Source: Staphylococcus devriesei (GTDB lineage: Bacteria; Bacillota; Bacilli; Staphylococcales; Staphylococcaceae). Taken from it: a DNA stretch of 64,000 nt. Below the pieces are notes generated by a model. The model was not told where the DNA came from. It saw nothing but the letters and a program-made list of their open reading frames with translations, and searched no databases. The translations under genes and the position numbers were made by a program. Positions 31,858 through 40,377 of the stretch are shown here, in pieces; the stretch's first letter is position 1; each line of letters starts with the position of its first letter. Location of the stretch: the NCBI RefSeq assembly GCF_002902625.1, contig NZ_PPRG01000043.1, positions 21,118-85,117 of the forward strand, in the 5' to 3' direction.

Positions 31858-33845
31858 TGAATTTTCCATGGGATCAATTGCTCGTTAAGGGTAACTGGAT
31901 GATAACAGCATCTCAAATTGCTGCTCCATTCTTAGTTATCGGACTTATCGCAGTAATTTCTTATTTCAAATTATGGAAATATCTTTATAAAGAATGGTTC
32001 ACATCCGTAGACCATAAAAAAATCGGTTTAATGTACTTAATTTGTGCGGTACTAATGTTTGTTCGTGGTGGTATCGATGCATTAATGCTTCGTACTCAAT
32101 TATCTATTCCAGATAATACATTCTTAGAAGCAAACCACTACAACGAAGTATTTAGTACACATGGCGTTATCATGATTATCTTTATGGCTATGCCTTTCGT
32201 TTTTGGTTTGTGGAACGTAGTTGTTCCATTACAAATTGGGGCTCGAGATGTGGCATTCCCAGTAATGAATAACATTAGCTTCTGGTTATTCTTTGTTGGT
32301 ATGGTTTTATTCAACCTATCATTCATCGTTGGTGGATCACCAGCAGCTGGTTGGACAAACTATGCACCATTAGCTGGTGAATTCAGTCCTGGACCAGGAG
32401 TTAACTATTACTTAGTCGCAATTCAGATTTCCGGTATTGGTACCTTAATGACTGGTATCAACTTCTTTGTAACAATACTTAGATGTAAAACGCCGACAAT
32501 GAAATTTATGCAAATGCCAATGTTTACTGTAACAACATTTATTACTACTTTAATTGTAATTCTTGCATTCCCAGTATTCACAGTTGTTCTTGCATTAATG
32601 ACAGCTGATAGAGTATTCGGTACTCATTTCTTTACAGTAGCAGACGGTGGTATGCCAATGCTATGGGCAAACTTCTTCTGGGTATGGGGGCACCCTGAAG
32701 TATATATCGTTATCTTGCCTGCATTTGGTATTTATTCAGAAATTATTCCAACATTTGCTCGTAAACGTCTATTCGGACACCAAAGTATGGTATGGGCAAC
32801 TGCTGGTATCGCATTCTTAAGTTTCTTAGTTTGGGTTCACCATTTCTTCACAATGGGTAATGGTGCATTAATTAACTCATTCTTCTCTATCTCAACAATG
32901 TTAATCGGTGTACCTACCGGAGTTAAATTATTTAACTGGTTATTAACATTGTACAAAGGACGTATTACTTTCGAGTCACCTATGCTATTCTCATTAGCCT
33001 TTATCCCTAACTTCCTATTAGGTGGGGTTACAGGTGTAATGTTAGCGATGGCATCAGCTGACTACCAATATCACAACACTTATTTCTTAGTAGCTCACTT
33101 CCACTATACATTGGTTACTGGTGTAGTATTTGCCTGTCTAGCAGGTTTAATCTTCTGGTATCCTAAGATGATGGGTTATAAATTAAATGAAAAATTAAAC
33201 GCTTGGGCTTTCTGGTTATTCATGATTGGATTTAACGTATGTTTCTTACCACAATTCGTTCTTGGATTAGACGGTATGCCTCGTCGTTTATACACTTACA
33301 TGCCATCAGACGGTTGGTGGTTACTAAACGTTATTTCAACTATTGGTGCATTATTAATGGGACTTGGCTTCCTATTCTTAGTAGCAAGCATTGTTTACAG
33401 TCATATCAAAGCTCCACGTGAAGCTACTGGAGATAACTGGGATGGCTTAGGACGTACTTTAGAGTGGTCAACTGCTTCAGCAATTCCACCTAAATACAAC
33501 TTCGCTATTTCACCAGATTGGAATGACTACGACACATTTGTTGATATGAAAGAACATGGTCGTCACTTCTTAGATAACCACAATTACAAAGACATTCATA
33601 TGCCTAACAATACACATACTGGTGTCTTCATGGGTATATTCATGTTACTTGGTGGTTTCTTCTTAATCTTTGAATCAATTATTCCATTCTTAGTTTGCCT
33701 AGCCGGCATCTTTGGATCATTAATCTATCAAAGTTTCGTTCAAGATCATGGTTATCATATCCCTGCTTCTGAAGTTGCAGAAAATGAAGCTCGTTTAAGA
33801 GAAGCTCGTATTAAAGAAAGGGAGGCTGTAAGTCATGAGTCATGA
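31857..33845 (+). CDS. qoxB: Quinol oxidase subunit I
   Basis: 662-residue haem-copper oxidase catalytic subunit with about 14 to 15 membrane helices. Conserved metal-site segments are [11 protein letters not shown] (low-spin haem His), [17 protein letters not shown] (CuB His and the cross-linked Tyr), WVHHFFTMG (CuB His pair) and [11 protein letters not shown] (haem ligands). It receives electrons from menaquinol made by the men genes of this window. It overlaps qoxA by one base and qoxC by 11. Confidence 0.97.
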   Translation: MNFPWDQLLVKGNWMITASQIAAPFLVIGLIAVISYFKLWKYLYKEWFTSVDHKKIGLMYLICAVLMFVRGGIDALMLRTQLSIPDNTFLEANHYNEVFSTHGVIMIIFMAMPFVFGLWNVVVPLQIGARDVAFPVMNNISFWLFFVGMVLFNLSFIVGGSPAAGWTNYAPLAGEFSPGPGVNYYLVAIQISGIGTLMTGINFFVTILRCKTPTMKFMQMPMFTVTTFITTLIVILAFPVFTVVLALMTADRVFGTHFFTVADGGMPMLWANFFWVWGHPEVYIVILPAFGIYSEIIPTFARKRLFGHQSMVWATAGIAFLSFLVWVHHFFTMGNGALINSFFSISTMLIGVPTGVKLFNWLLTLYKGRITFESPMLFSLAFIPNFLLGGVTGVMLAMASADYQYHNTYFLVAHFHYTLVTGVVFACLAGLIFWYPKMMGYKLNEKLNAWAFWLFMIGFNVCFLPQFVLGLDGMPRRLYTYMPSDGWWLLNVISTIGALLMGLGFLFLVASIVYSHIKAPREATGDNWDGLGRTLEWSTASAIPPKYNFAISPDWNDYDTFVDMKEHGRHFLDNHNYKDIHMPNNTHTGVFMGIFMLLGGFFLIFESIIPFLVCLAGIFGSLIYQSFVQDHGYHIPASEVAENEARLREARIKEREAVSHES

Positions 33846-34440
33846 TACAAATACTATTGATTCACGTACGCATGAAGGTCAATTAAACAAACTTGGCTTT
33901 TGGATTTTCCTTACAGCCGAATTTGCATTATTTGGTACCCTGTTCGCAACGTTATTAACGTTGCAACATGGTGGCGATTACTCAGGCAAAATGACTACAG
34001 AATTATTCGAGTTACCACTTGTTTTAATTATGACATTTGCCTTATTAATTAGTTCTTACACATGTGGTATTGCAATTTATTACATGCGTAAAGAAAAGCA
34101 AAATTTAATGATGATTTGGATGATTCTTACAGTTCTTTTAGGTTTAGTGTTCGTAGGATTCGAAATTTATGAATTCGCACACTATGCTTCTGAAGGTGTA
34201 ACACCTAAAATTGGATCATATTGGTCTAGTTTCTTCATCCTATTAGGTACTCACGGTGCCCACGTATCATTAGGTATTGTATGGATTATTTGTTTATTAA
34301 TCCAAGTTGCTACACGTGGATTAAATAAATTTAATGCTCCAAAATTATTCATTGTTAGCTTATACTGGCACTTCTTAGATGTTGTTTGGATCTTCATCTT
34401 TACTGCCGTATATATGATAGGGATGGTGTATAGCGGATGA
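33835..34440 (+). CDS. qoxC: Quinol oxidase subunit III
   Basis: 201 residues, five membrane helices, COX3 family. Typical segments are [41 protein letters not shown] and [17 protein letters not shown]. It overlaps qoxB by 11 bases and qoxD by 4 (ATGA). Confidence 0.94.
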   Translation: MSHDTNTIDSRTHEGQLNKLGFWIFLTAEFALFGTLFATLLTLQHGGDYSGKMTTELFELPLVLIMTFALLISSYTCGIAIYYMRKEKQNLMMIWMILTVLLGLVFVGFEIYEFAHYASEGVTPKIGSYWSSFFILLGTHGAHVSLGIVWIICLLIQVATRGLNKFNAPKLFIVSLYWHFLDVVWIFIFTAVYMIGMVYSG

Positions 34441-34727
34441 ATACAATCGTAAAACATACAGTTGGCTTTATTGCCTCAATCGTCTTGACGCTATTAGCAG
34501 TTTTCGTAACTCTATATACAAACATGACATTCCAAGCTAAAACAACAATTATTTTTGGTTTTGCATTCATTCAAGCTGCAGTTCAATTATTAATGTTCAT
34601 GCACTTAACTGAAGGTAAAGATGGTCGCTTACAATCATTCAAAGTTATTTTCGCGATTATCATCACTTTAATAACTGTTATCGGTACTTATTGGGTTATG
34701 CAAGGTGGACACTCTCACCACTTATAA
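34437..34727 (+). CDS. qoxD: Quinol oxidase subunit IV
   Basis: 96 residues, three membrane helices, COX4 (pro) family. The segment [21 protein letters not shown] is diagnostic. It is the last gene of qoxABCD and is followed by a strong terminator. Confidence 0.93.
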   Translation: MNTIVKHTVGFIASIVLTLLAVFVTLYTNMTFQAKTTIIFGFAFIQAAVQLLMFMHLTEGKDGRLQSFKVIFAIIITLITVIGTYWVMQGGHSHHL

Positions 34728-34746
34728 TTCAATAAAGACCTTAATT

Positions 34747-34793
34747 AAAAAACCTGCATTGAAACTAATTTCAGTTTCATGCAGGTTTTTTAT
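34747..34793 (+). terminator. Terminator of qoxABCD
   Basis: A near-perfect 18-19-bp stem (34747-34765 with 34772-34790) followed by T-rich sequence, right after qoxD. Confidence 0.88.
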
Positions 34794-34866
34794 TTTATTC
34801 ATTTTGCTATTATAATGATATAAACTATAATTTAATAAAGCTTTTACTCTTAAAGGAGGACATTAC

Positions 34867-35772
34867 ATGACTTTACCTATCATAATTGATACTGATCCTG
34901 GCATTGATGATGCAGCCGCGATTAGTGTGGCTCTCAACCACCCCTACTTTGATGTGCATATGATATCAACTGTTAATGGTAATGTTGATATTGATAAAAC
35001 CACAGCAAATGCATTGAAATTAAAGGCTTTCTTTAATAGCGAAGTCCCTGTGCATAAAGGCGCCTCTAAGCCATTACTTTCTCCTATAAGAGAAGCTAGC
35101 CATGTGCATGGAGAAAGTGGTATGGATGGTTATGACTTCCCCTCTATTTCTACTGACAATTTATCTTCCATCCATGCTATAGAAGCCATGCGTAATACCT
35201 TGATAAATGCTAAAAAACCTATAACTTTAATTGCTTTAGGTCCGTTAACTAATATCGCTCTACTATTAAACACCTATCCTGAAACGAAGCAGTATATTAA
35301 AGAAATTATTTTAATGGGTGGCAGTACAGGTCGTGGAAATGTTACTCCACTTGCAGAATTTAACTTTTATTGCGATCCCGAAGCAGCTCATATTATATTT
35401 ACCTCTGGGCTATCTATTACGATGATTGGCTTAGATTTAGCGCGTTAATCATTATTAACCCATGATTTTCTAGCAACTTTTGAAAATCTGAATACCACAA
35501 GCGCAATGTTATTTAAAATTTTCCAACATTATCGGGAAGAAGATTTTGACAAGGGGCTAAAATTATATGATGTGTTTACAATGCTATATCTTTTAGAGCC
35601 TAATAGTTATGAAACCAAAGAAGCTGAAGTTCAAATTGAATTACAAGATAGCTTAACACGTGGTGCTTCGGTAGTTGATTTCAAGTCTACCTCACCAAAC
35701 TGTAATGTAGTGATGGCTAGTTTAAACGATAACTATAACAATATATTTTTAGAATCATTAAGTGAACGTTAA
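34867..35772 (+). pseudogene. Nucleoside hydrolase (IunH family) interrupted by an in-frame stop
   Basis: Ribonucleoside hydrolases cleave the N-glycosidic bond to free base and ribose. The frame begins MTLPIIIDTDPGIDDAAAIS with the Ca-binding Asp cluster, and later has LIALGPLTNIALLL and LMGGSTGRGN. At codon 194 (35446-35448) a TAA follows GLDLAR. The same frame then continues through SLLTHDFLATFE to a normal end at 35772, giving 301 codons in total, the expected family length. Only one base change separates it from an intact gene. The truncated 193-residue product lacks the C-terminal active-site part. AAAGGAGG and a start region are intact. Confidence 0.88.
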
Positions 35773-35789
35773 CTAAATTAATCTATTAA

Positions 35790-35862
35790 ATAAAGTCGAG
35801 ATTTGAACATGTAAGTATACGCTCTGTAAAAGCTAATAAATATGTCCCAATCTCGACTTTTA
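35790..35862. terminator. Bidirectional terminator between the nucleoside hydrolase and fmtA remnants
   Basis: AAAGTCGAGATT (35792-35803) pairs perfectly with AATCTCGACTTT (35849-35860) around a 45-nt loop. It lies between convergent genes, with T or A runs outside. Confidence 0.65.
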
Positions 35863-35864
35863 AT

Positions 35865-37039
35865 TTAATAATTGATATATGCGTGTTGACCAAGCAAGTG
35901 ATGATAAATATACGAAATGACTTTTTCATTTGAACTTTTAGCCTTATCGACTTTGTTTGATGCCACTACTACGATGTATTGTTGATTAAAATATACAGTA
36001 AAAGATTGGCCAAAAAATACTCCGTTAATACGATCATATTGTGGTGTAACGTAAAATCCATAACGATAAGCTTCTGGATAAGTGGTATTTCCAAACACTT
36101 GAAGCAATGGTGTGGTAATAGTTTTATTAAAAATATTGTTATGTTGCAAATGATTTATTAATTTCGCCATATCATGTGTAGTCATGTATAAATTTCCAGC
36201 CCCATAATATTGATCTAAAACATTAGGTTTTGTTTGCTTAATTTTGTTTTTGATTACTTTATATCCTGTAGCCATATTATGTTTATAAGCTTTTTCATTA
36301 AAGAAGGCACTATGTTCTAATTTATAAGGCTGTCCAATTCGTTCATAATAGTTTTGCGTATAAGACTTATGTGTCACTACTTCAATAACTTGAGCAAGTA
36401 CAAGATAATTAGCATCATTATAAAAGTGTTTATGATAGTATTGTTCATTAATACCTTTGTATTGAATATCGTGGACTGCCCCATTTAGGCTTTTAGTTTT
36501 AGGAGAAGCCTTGAATTTATATAACCCGCTTCTATGCAACATTAAATCTTTTAGCGTTATTGGTTCAGATGTTTTAAACCACGGTATGTATTTAGTAACA
36601 TCGTCATTAATGTTAACCTTATGTTCAATTTCAAGTTTCTTCAATATAAGTCCAGTCGCAAATTTTTGTGCCGAGCCAATTAGATACATAGTATTTGGAG
36701 TATTTTTTTACCAGTCTTTATATTTTGGTAGCCCCACCCTTTATCTAACATTAACTGACCATTTTTAAAAATAGTTACTGAACCATTAAATTGAATATTC
36801 TTTAAATAAGTATCGACATTTTTGATATTGATATCATTAGCTTTAACCTCTCTTAAATCACTAGGTTTATGGTTAGATTTATTTCGCTTTTCAAGATAGG
36901 TTTTATTTATATTCGCTTTATCATATCCATTTATTCTATTCACATAATTAGTAACTTTAACGCCAACTAAAATAATTGATAATATAATTACAATTAACAC
37001 TAGCACAAGTGCTAAAATTTTAGATTTACTTTTTTTCAT
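35865..37039 (-). pseudogene. fmtA: FmtA-like serine esterase/penicillin-recognising protein, frameshifted
   Basis: FmtA of S. aureus is a membrane-associated serine hydrolase that removes D-Ala from teichoic acids and affects methicillin tolerance. Here the N-terminal part (37039-36680) has a membrane anchor near residues 8-29 and reaches GSVTIFKNGQLMLDKGWGYQ. After NIKTGKK the frame fails. The remainder (YLIGSAQKF onward, with catalytic Ser-x-x-Lys SAQK, LMLHRSGLYKF and YYGAGNLYM) is open in another frame down to 35865. The break is at seven A (36703-36709 on the plus strand). Eight A would restore GKKNTPNTMYLIGSAQKF, matching S. aureus. The joined product would be 391-392 residues, normal for FmtA. 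Confidence 0.88.
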
Positions 37040-37528
37040 GCGCTTCCTCTTAATTTACAATAGAAAGTTTATTGAGCTCTCTATTATTCTATCTACTCAT
37101 AAATTTTATTCATCAAATATTGTATAATATATGATAAATGAATTCATCTTCTAAATATCATACTCTATTTTAAAAATAAAACATCATTCTTTAGTACGAT
37201 AAAGGTAATATTTTTATTATTTTTAAAATATTTAAATACATAGTTAGTACTATTTTATTCTCTCCCCCTTTGTATTAGAATTAAAGTTGTGTATTTTAAC
37301 AAAAAGTAATACAATTTAAGGCTATGAGAGTATAGTACTTTCGAATTGTAATTATGAGTTAACTACAATAATTAATAGATACTACACATTACGACAAAAT
37401 CGATTATGATATTTTAAAATAGACGCATTTGAACCCTAAACGTTTATATTCAAATTCTAAACATTTTAATTCAAACTCTATTTAAATTTCACAGTCTAAT
37501 CAATATTTTAAATATAGGAGCACAAGCT
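37040..37528. other. AT-rich intergenic region upstream of fmtA and lcpB
   Basis: A 489-base divergent control region. No open frame with a ribosome site is visible apart from the flanking genes. The lcpB-proximal part holds three degenerate 20-nt direct repeats (37429-37489). TATAAT-like boxes occur near 37125-37135 on both strands. Confidence 0.4.
37429..37489 (+). repeat. Three degenerate 20-nt direct repeats upstream of lcpB
   Basis: TTGAACCCTAAACGTTTATA (37429-37448), TTCAAATTCTAAACATTTTA (37449-37468) and a third copy beginning TTCAAACTCTATTT (37470-37489) are spaced 20-21 bases, about two helical turns, and end 40 bases before the lcpB start. This spacing could suit a regulator binding one face of the DNA, or they may be chance in AT-rich sequence. 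Confidence 0.45.
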
Positions 37529-38776
37529 ATGAACCGTTTTTTAAAGTACTTTATGATGTTATTAACGCTAGTTCTTATAGTGATTCCTGTAATTTTTATC
37601 ATCAATTTATACCATACTTCTGAAAATGCGATGCAAGCATCATATGATAAATCTGATGCAAAGCGTCAATCTAATATCAGAGAAGGTAAAGTTGACCCTT
37701 CTAAAGATGCAGTGTCGATTTTATTTTTAGGAATTGATGACAATGAAGGCCGTCGTGAGAATGGCCAAACTACAGAACATTCAAGAACTGATTCAATGAT
37801 TCTTTCTACATTTAGCCCGGAAAAACGTCAAATACGATTGTTAAGTATTCCTCGAGATACAATTAGCTATATTCCAAAGGTTGGCTATTACGACAAGATT
37901 ACTCATGCTCATGCATATGGTGGTCCTACTGCAGCTATGGACTCGGTAGAAGCTACACTTAATATGCCAGTAGATTATTATGTGCGCGTTAATATGGAAG
38001 CATTTGTTAAAGCCGTAGATGAACTTGGTGGTATTTATTATGATGTACCTTATAACTTAAATGAACCTAATACAGATGACAGCGGAAGAATTAAGATTAA
38101 GAAAGGTTATCAAAAATTAAATGGAGATGAAGCATTAGCAGTAGCAAGAACACGTCACCATGACTCTGATCTTAAACGTGGTGAACGCCAAATGGACTTA
38201 ATTAAACTCCTTTTCAAAAAAGCAAAAAGCTTAGATTCATATAATAAGTTAGATAATCTAGTAGAAATTGTAGGCGACAACGCCAAACATAACTTAAGCA
38301 CTGATGACATTAAGTCATTAGCGTCAATGTATTTATCAGATGATATAGAATTTAAAACTTCTCAGCTTAAAGGTAAAAATGATTATTTAAATGAAATTTA
38401 TTACTATAATCCTAGTGTAAGCAGTATTATGAAATATTCAAATATATTGCGTTCTGATTTAGGACTATCTAAAATAAAGGATAAGAATGAATATCTAGAT
38501 CATCGAGTGATTAAACATTACGGTTCATTAGTACCGTTAACACCACTTGATCAATCACTTTTAAAACATAATCAAAATGATTCTTCAGCTAGTACAGATG
38601 AAAATGACGAGTCTAATGATGAAAATGTTTCAAACTCTAACGATGCGAATACCACATCTGAAAATCAGACTAATCAAAATGATACAGGGAATACTAATAC
38701 AGAACAGTATCAAAATAGTCAATATAATAATAACGCAGACTTTAACAATTCAAGTATGATAAATAATCAATATTAA
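37529..38776 (+). CDS. lcpB: LytR-CpsA-Psr family transferase
   Basis: Attaches wall teichoic acid or similar polymers to peptidoglycan outside the membrane. The 415 residues have a short cytoplasmic N-terminus, one membrane helix (about residues 7-28) and the LCP domain. Seen there: VSILFLGIDDNEGR, SRTDSMILSTFSP, IRLLSIPRDTISYIP (catalytic Arg-Asp) and ARTRHHDSDLKRGERQ. The tail from about residue 345 is low-complexity Asn/Ser/Asp/Gln. Position beside fmtA matches S. aureus LcpB (SA0908). It may be co-transcribed with the next gene, 36 bases downstream. Confidence 0.87.
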   Translation: MNRFLKYFMMLLTLVLIVIPVIFIINLYHTSENAMQASYDKSDAKRQSNIREGKVDPSKDAVSILFLGIDDNEGRRENGQTTEHSRTDSMILSTFSPEKRQIRLLSIPRDTISYIPKVGYYDKITHAHAYGGPTAAMDSVEATLNMPVDYYVRVNMEAFVKAVDELGGIYYDVPYNLNEPNTDDSGRIKIKKGYQKLNGDEALAVARTRHHDSDLKRGERQMDLIKLLFKKAKSLDSYNKLDNLVEIVGDNAKHNLSTDDIKSLASMYLSDDIEFKTSQLKGKNDYLNEIYYYNPSVSSIMKYSNILRSDLGLSKIKDKNEYLDHRVIKHYGSLVPLTPLDQSLLKHNQNDSSASTDENDESNDENVSNSNDANTTSENQTNQNDTGNTNTEQYQNSQYNNNADFNNSSMINNQY

Positions 38777-38812
38777 TCTAACCAGTTATACTAAGCGAAA
38801 GGAGCACGTTCA

Positions 38813-39283
38813 ATGTCACGTAAAACATATGAAAAAGCTGCTAACATTAATGGGATGTTCAACGTTTTAGAGCAACAAATCATTCATAGCCAAGACATGG
38901 CGTTATTTAGAAATGAGTTCTTTTATGTTAACCATGAACATCGTGAGAATTATGAAGCATTATTAGTATATTATGGTGAAAATGCCAATAATCCAGTTGT
39001 AAGTGGCGCATGCTATATTGTGGCACTACCAGAAATTTTTAATAAAGTCGATGTCTTTGAATCAGATTTACCTTTCTCTTGGGTTTACGATGAAAATGGT
39101 ATTACTGAGACAATGCAAAGTATTAGTGTTCCACTACAATATTTAATTGCTGCTGCACTAGAGGTTACGGATGTTAATTTATTCAGACCATCTGGATTTA
39201 CTATGGGGATGAATAATTGGAATATAGCGCAACTCAGAATTTTTTGGCAGTATTGCGCAATTGTAAGACAAGAAGCCTTATAA
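38813..39283 (+). CDS. DUF2538 family protein
   Basis: 156-residue soluble protein with no signal or membrane segment, of the DUF2538 family found next to lcpB and atl in staphylococci. Recognisable parts are INGMFNVLEQQIIHSQDMAL and FRPSGFTMGMNNWNIAQLRI. The function is unknown. AAAGGAG precedes the ATG, and a good terminator follows at 39369. Confidence 0.75.
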   Translation: MSRKTYEKAANINGMFNVLEQQIIHSQDMALFRNEFFYVNHEHRENYEALLVYYGENANNPVVSGACYIVALPEIFNKVDVFESDLPFSWVYDENGITETMQSISVPLQYLIAAALEVTDVNLFRPSGFTMGMNNWNIAQLRIFWQYCAIVRQEAL

Positions 39284-39368
39284 TTTTAAGAACGAAATAA
39301 ATAATTAATTTAAATTCAAGTAATTTTGCTCTATGAGAAAATTGGCATTATTGTCTTGAACTAAAATG

Positions 39369-39415
39369 AAAATGATAATTTCTATTGAAACAATATAGAA
39401 ATTATCATTTTTTTA
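39369..39415 (+). terminator. Terminator after the DUF2538 gene
   Basis: A perfect 17-bp stem (39369-39385 with 39395-39411) and a T run. The arm resembles half a Fur box (AATGATAATT), but the T run argues for termination. Confidence 0.8.
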
Positions 39416-39480
39416 TTATTCTAAGTATTCTCCCCATAATGGCATAGTGTTGGCAATAATCTTGAAAGGAATAGGGTTTA

Positions 39481-39552
39481 GATTAGTAGCAGTTGAATAA
39501 TTGAAGATACATCCAATTTGTACTTTTTTATTTCTAGTCAACTTTGTTGGGG
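39481..39552 (-). repeat. Third, inverted and degenerate copy of the hairpin repeat
   Basis: Read on the minus strand it begins CCCCAACAAAGTTGACTAGA (ending at about 39552), then AATAAAAAAGT, a variable middle, and AATTATTCAACTGCTACTAA. This parallels units 1 and 2 at 12784-12973 in order and spacing, though its stem is poorer. Confidence 0.7.
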
Positions 39553-39694
39553 ATAAGACAACGGATGTTAAAAATTGTATTAGAATTATATCGCTACTCC
39601 TTTTATTAGATTATAATATTAAGAAAATTATAATTTCATATTTTTATTAAAGTGATGTGTTTTAAAGTTTAAAAGTACTAAGGAGGAATAATAA

Positions 39695-40117
39695 ATGTTT
39701 GAAATAGTTAAAAATAAAGATATGCTATCAGAAAGTTTTAAGATACGAGAAGAAGTATTTGTGAAAGAACAAGGTGTACCACTTGAAAATGAGCTTGATT
39801 CTTATGAAGAAGATTCAACTCATATTATTGGCTATGATAACCATTATAATCCTTTCGCATGCGCACGCTTTCGTCCTTATGAAGATGGAGCAAAAGTCGA
39901 ACGCGTAGCTATATTAAAAACATATAGACAAAATGGTTATGGCCAATCACTTATGATAGAAATTGAAAAATTTGCTAAAGATAAAGGCTACCATAAATTG
40001 ATTTTAAATGCGCAAGTGCAAGCACAAGGTTTTTATGCTAAGTTAGGTTATGCCCCTACTGGCGAGATTTTTTTAGAAGAAAATATAAAGCATATCAAAA
40101 TGTTTAAAGCTATTTAA
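39695..40117 (+). CDS. GNAT family N-acetyltransferase
   Basis: 140-residue ElaA/YjcF-like acetyltransferase. It begins with the family's SFKIREEVFVKEQGVPLENE segment. The acetyl-CoA loop is VERVAILKTYRQNGYGQSLM (R/Q-x-x-G-x-G/A, near residues 84-92), and FYAKLGYAPTGE closes the fold. The substrate is unknown. It lies upstream of atl in the same direction but 260 bases away, with GGAGG at its start, so it is probably separately transcribed. Confidence 0.85.
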   Translation: MFEIVKNKDMLSESFKIREEVFVKEQGVPLENELDSYEEDSTHIIGYDNHYNPFACARFRPYEDGAKVERVAILKTYRQNGYGQSLMIEIEKFAKDKGYHKLILNAQVQAQGFYAKLGYAPTGEIFLEENIKHIKMFKAI

Positions 40118-40284
40118 ATCACAAATATATTCTTTTTACATAATCTTTTTGTAATTTAACACTCTGTCTTTGGAGTGAAATCTTTAGTAATTTAAATATA
40201 TGGTCCAACTTTATTAAATATATAAATACTTTATACTTTAACAACTTTAGTATATGTGTAATTTGTTTAATTTTAGTAAGAAAA

Positions 40285-40344
40285 ATTAAAGTTAGTTTAC
40301 AATACAGTTAAATTAAGTACTCATTCCGTAATAACCTTTATAAT
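40285..40344 (+). promoter_or_regulatory. Candidate atl promoter with WalR-like site
   Basis: TATAAT at 40339-40344 lies about 34 bases before the atl ATG; the -35 region is poor. On the minus strand TGTAAA, CTAAC, TTTAAT (40285-40301) resembles the WalR consensus TGTWAH-N5-TGTWAH with one mismatch. WalKR is known to control autolysins in S. aureus. The site is tentative. Confidence 0.35.
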
Positions 40345-40377
40345 AGAATTGTAATAATATTAGCGAGGAGTAACAAT

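Larger units (their letters stand above)
39284..39694. other. Intergenic region with a terminator and a dispersed repeat
   Basis: This 411-base gap between the DUF2538 and GNAT genes holds the hairpin terminator at 39369-39415 and an inverted copy of the hairpin repeat at 39481-39552. The remaining sequence is AT-rich; I see no small gene. Confidence 0.6.

Noticed and set aside
39369..39411. Fur box (AATGATAATT...AATTATCATT)
   Set aside because: The arms are 17 bp with a 9-nt loop and end in a T run directly after a gene, which fits a terminator better than the 19-bp Fur consensus.
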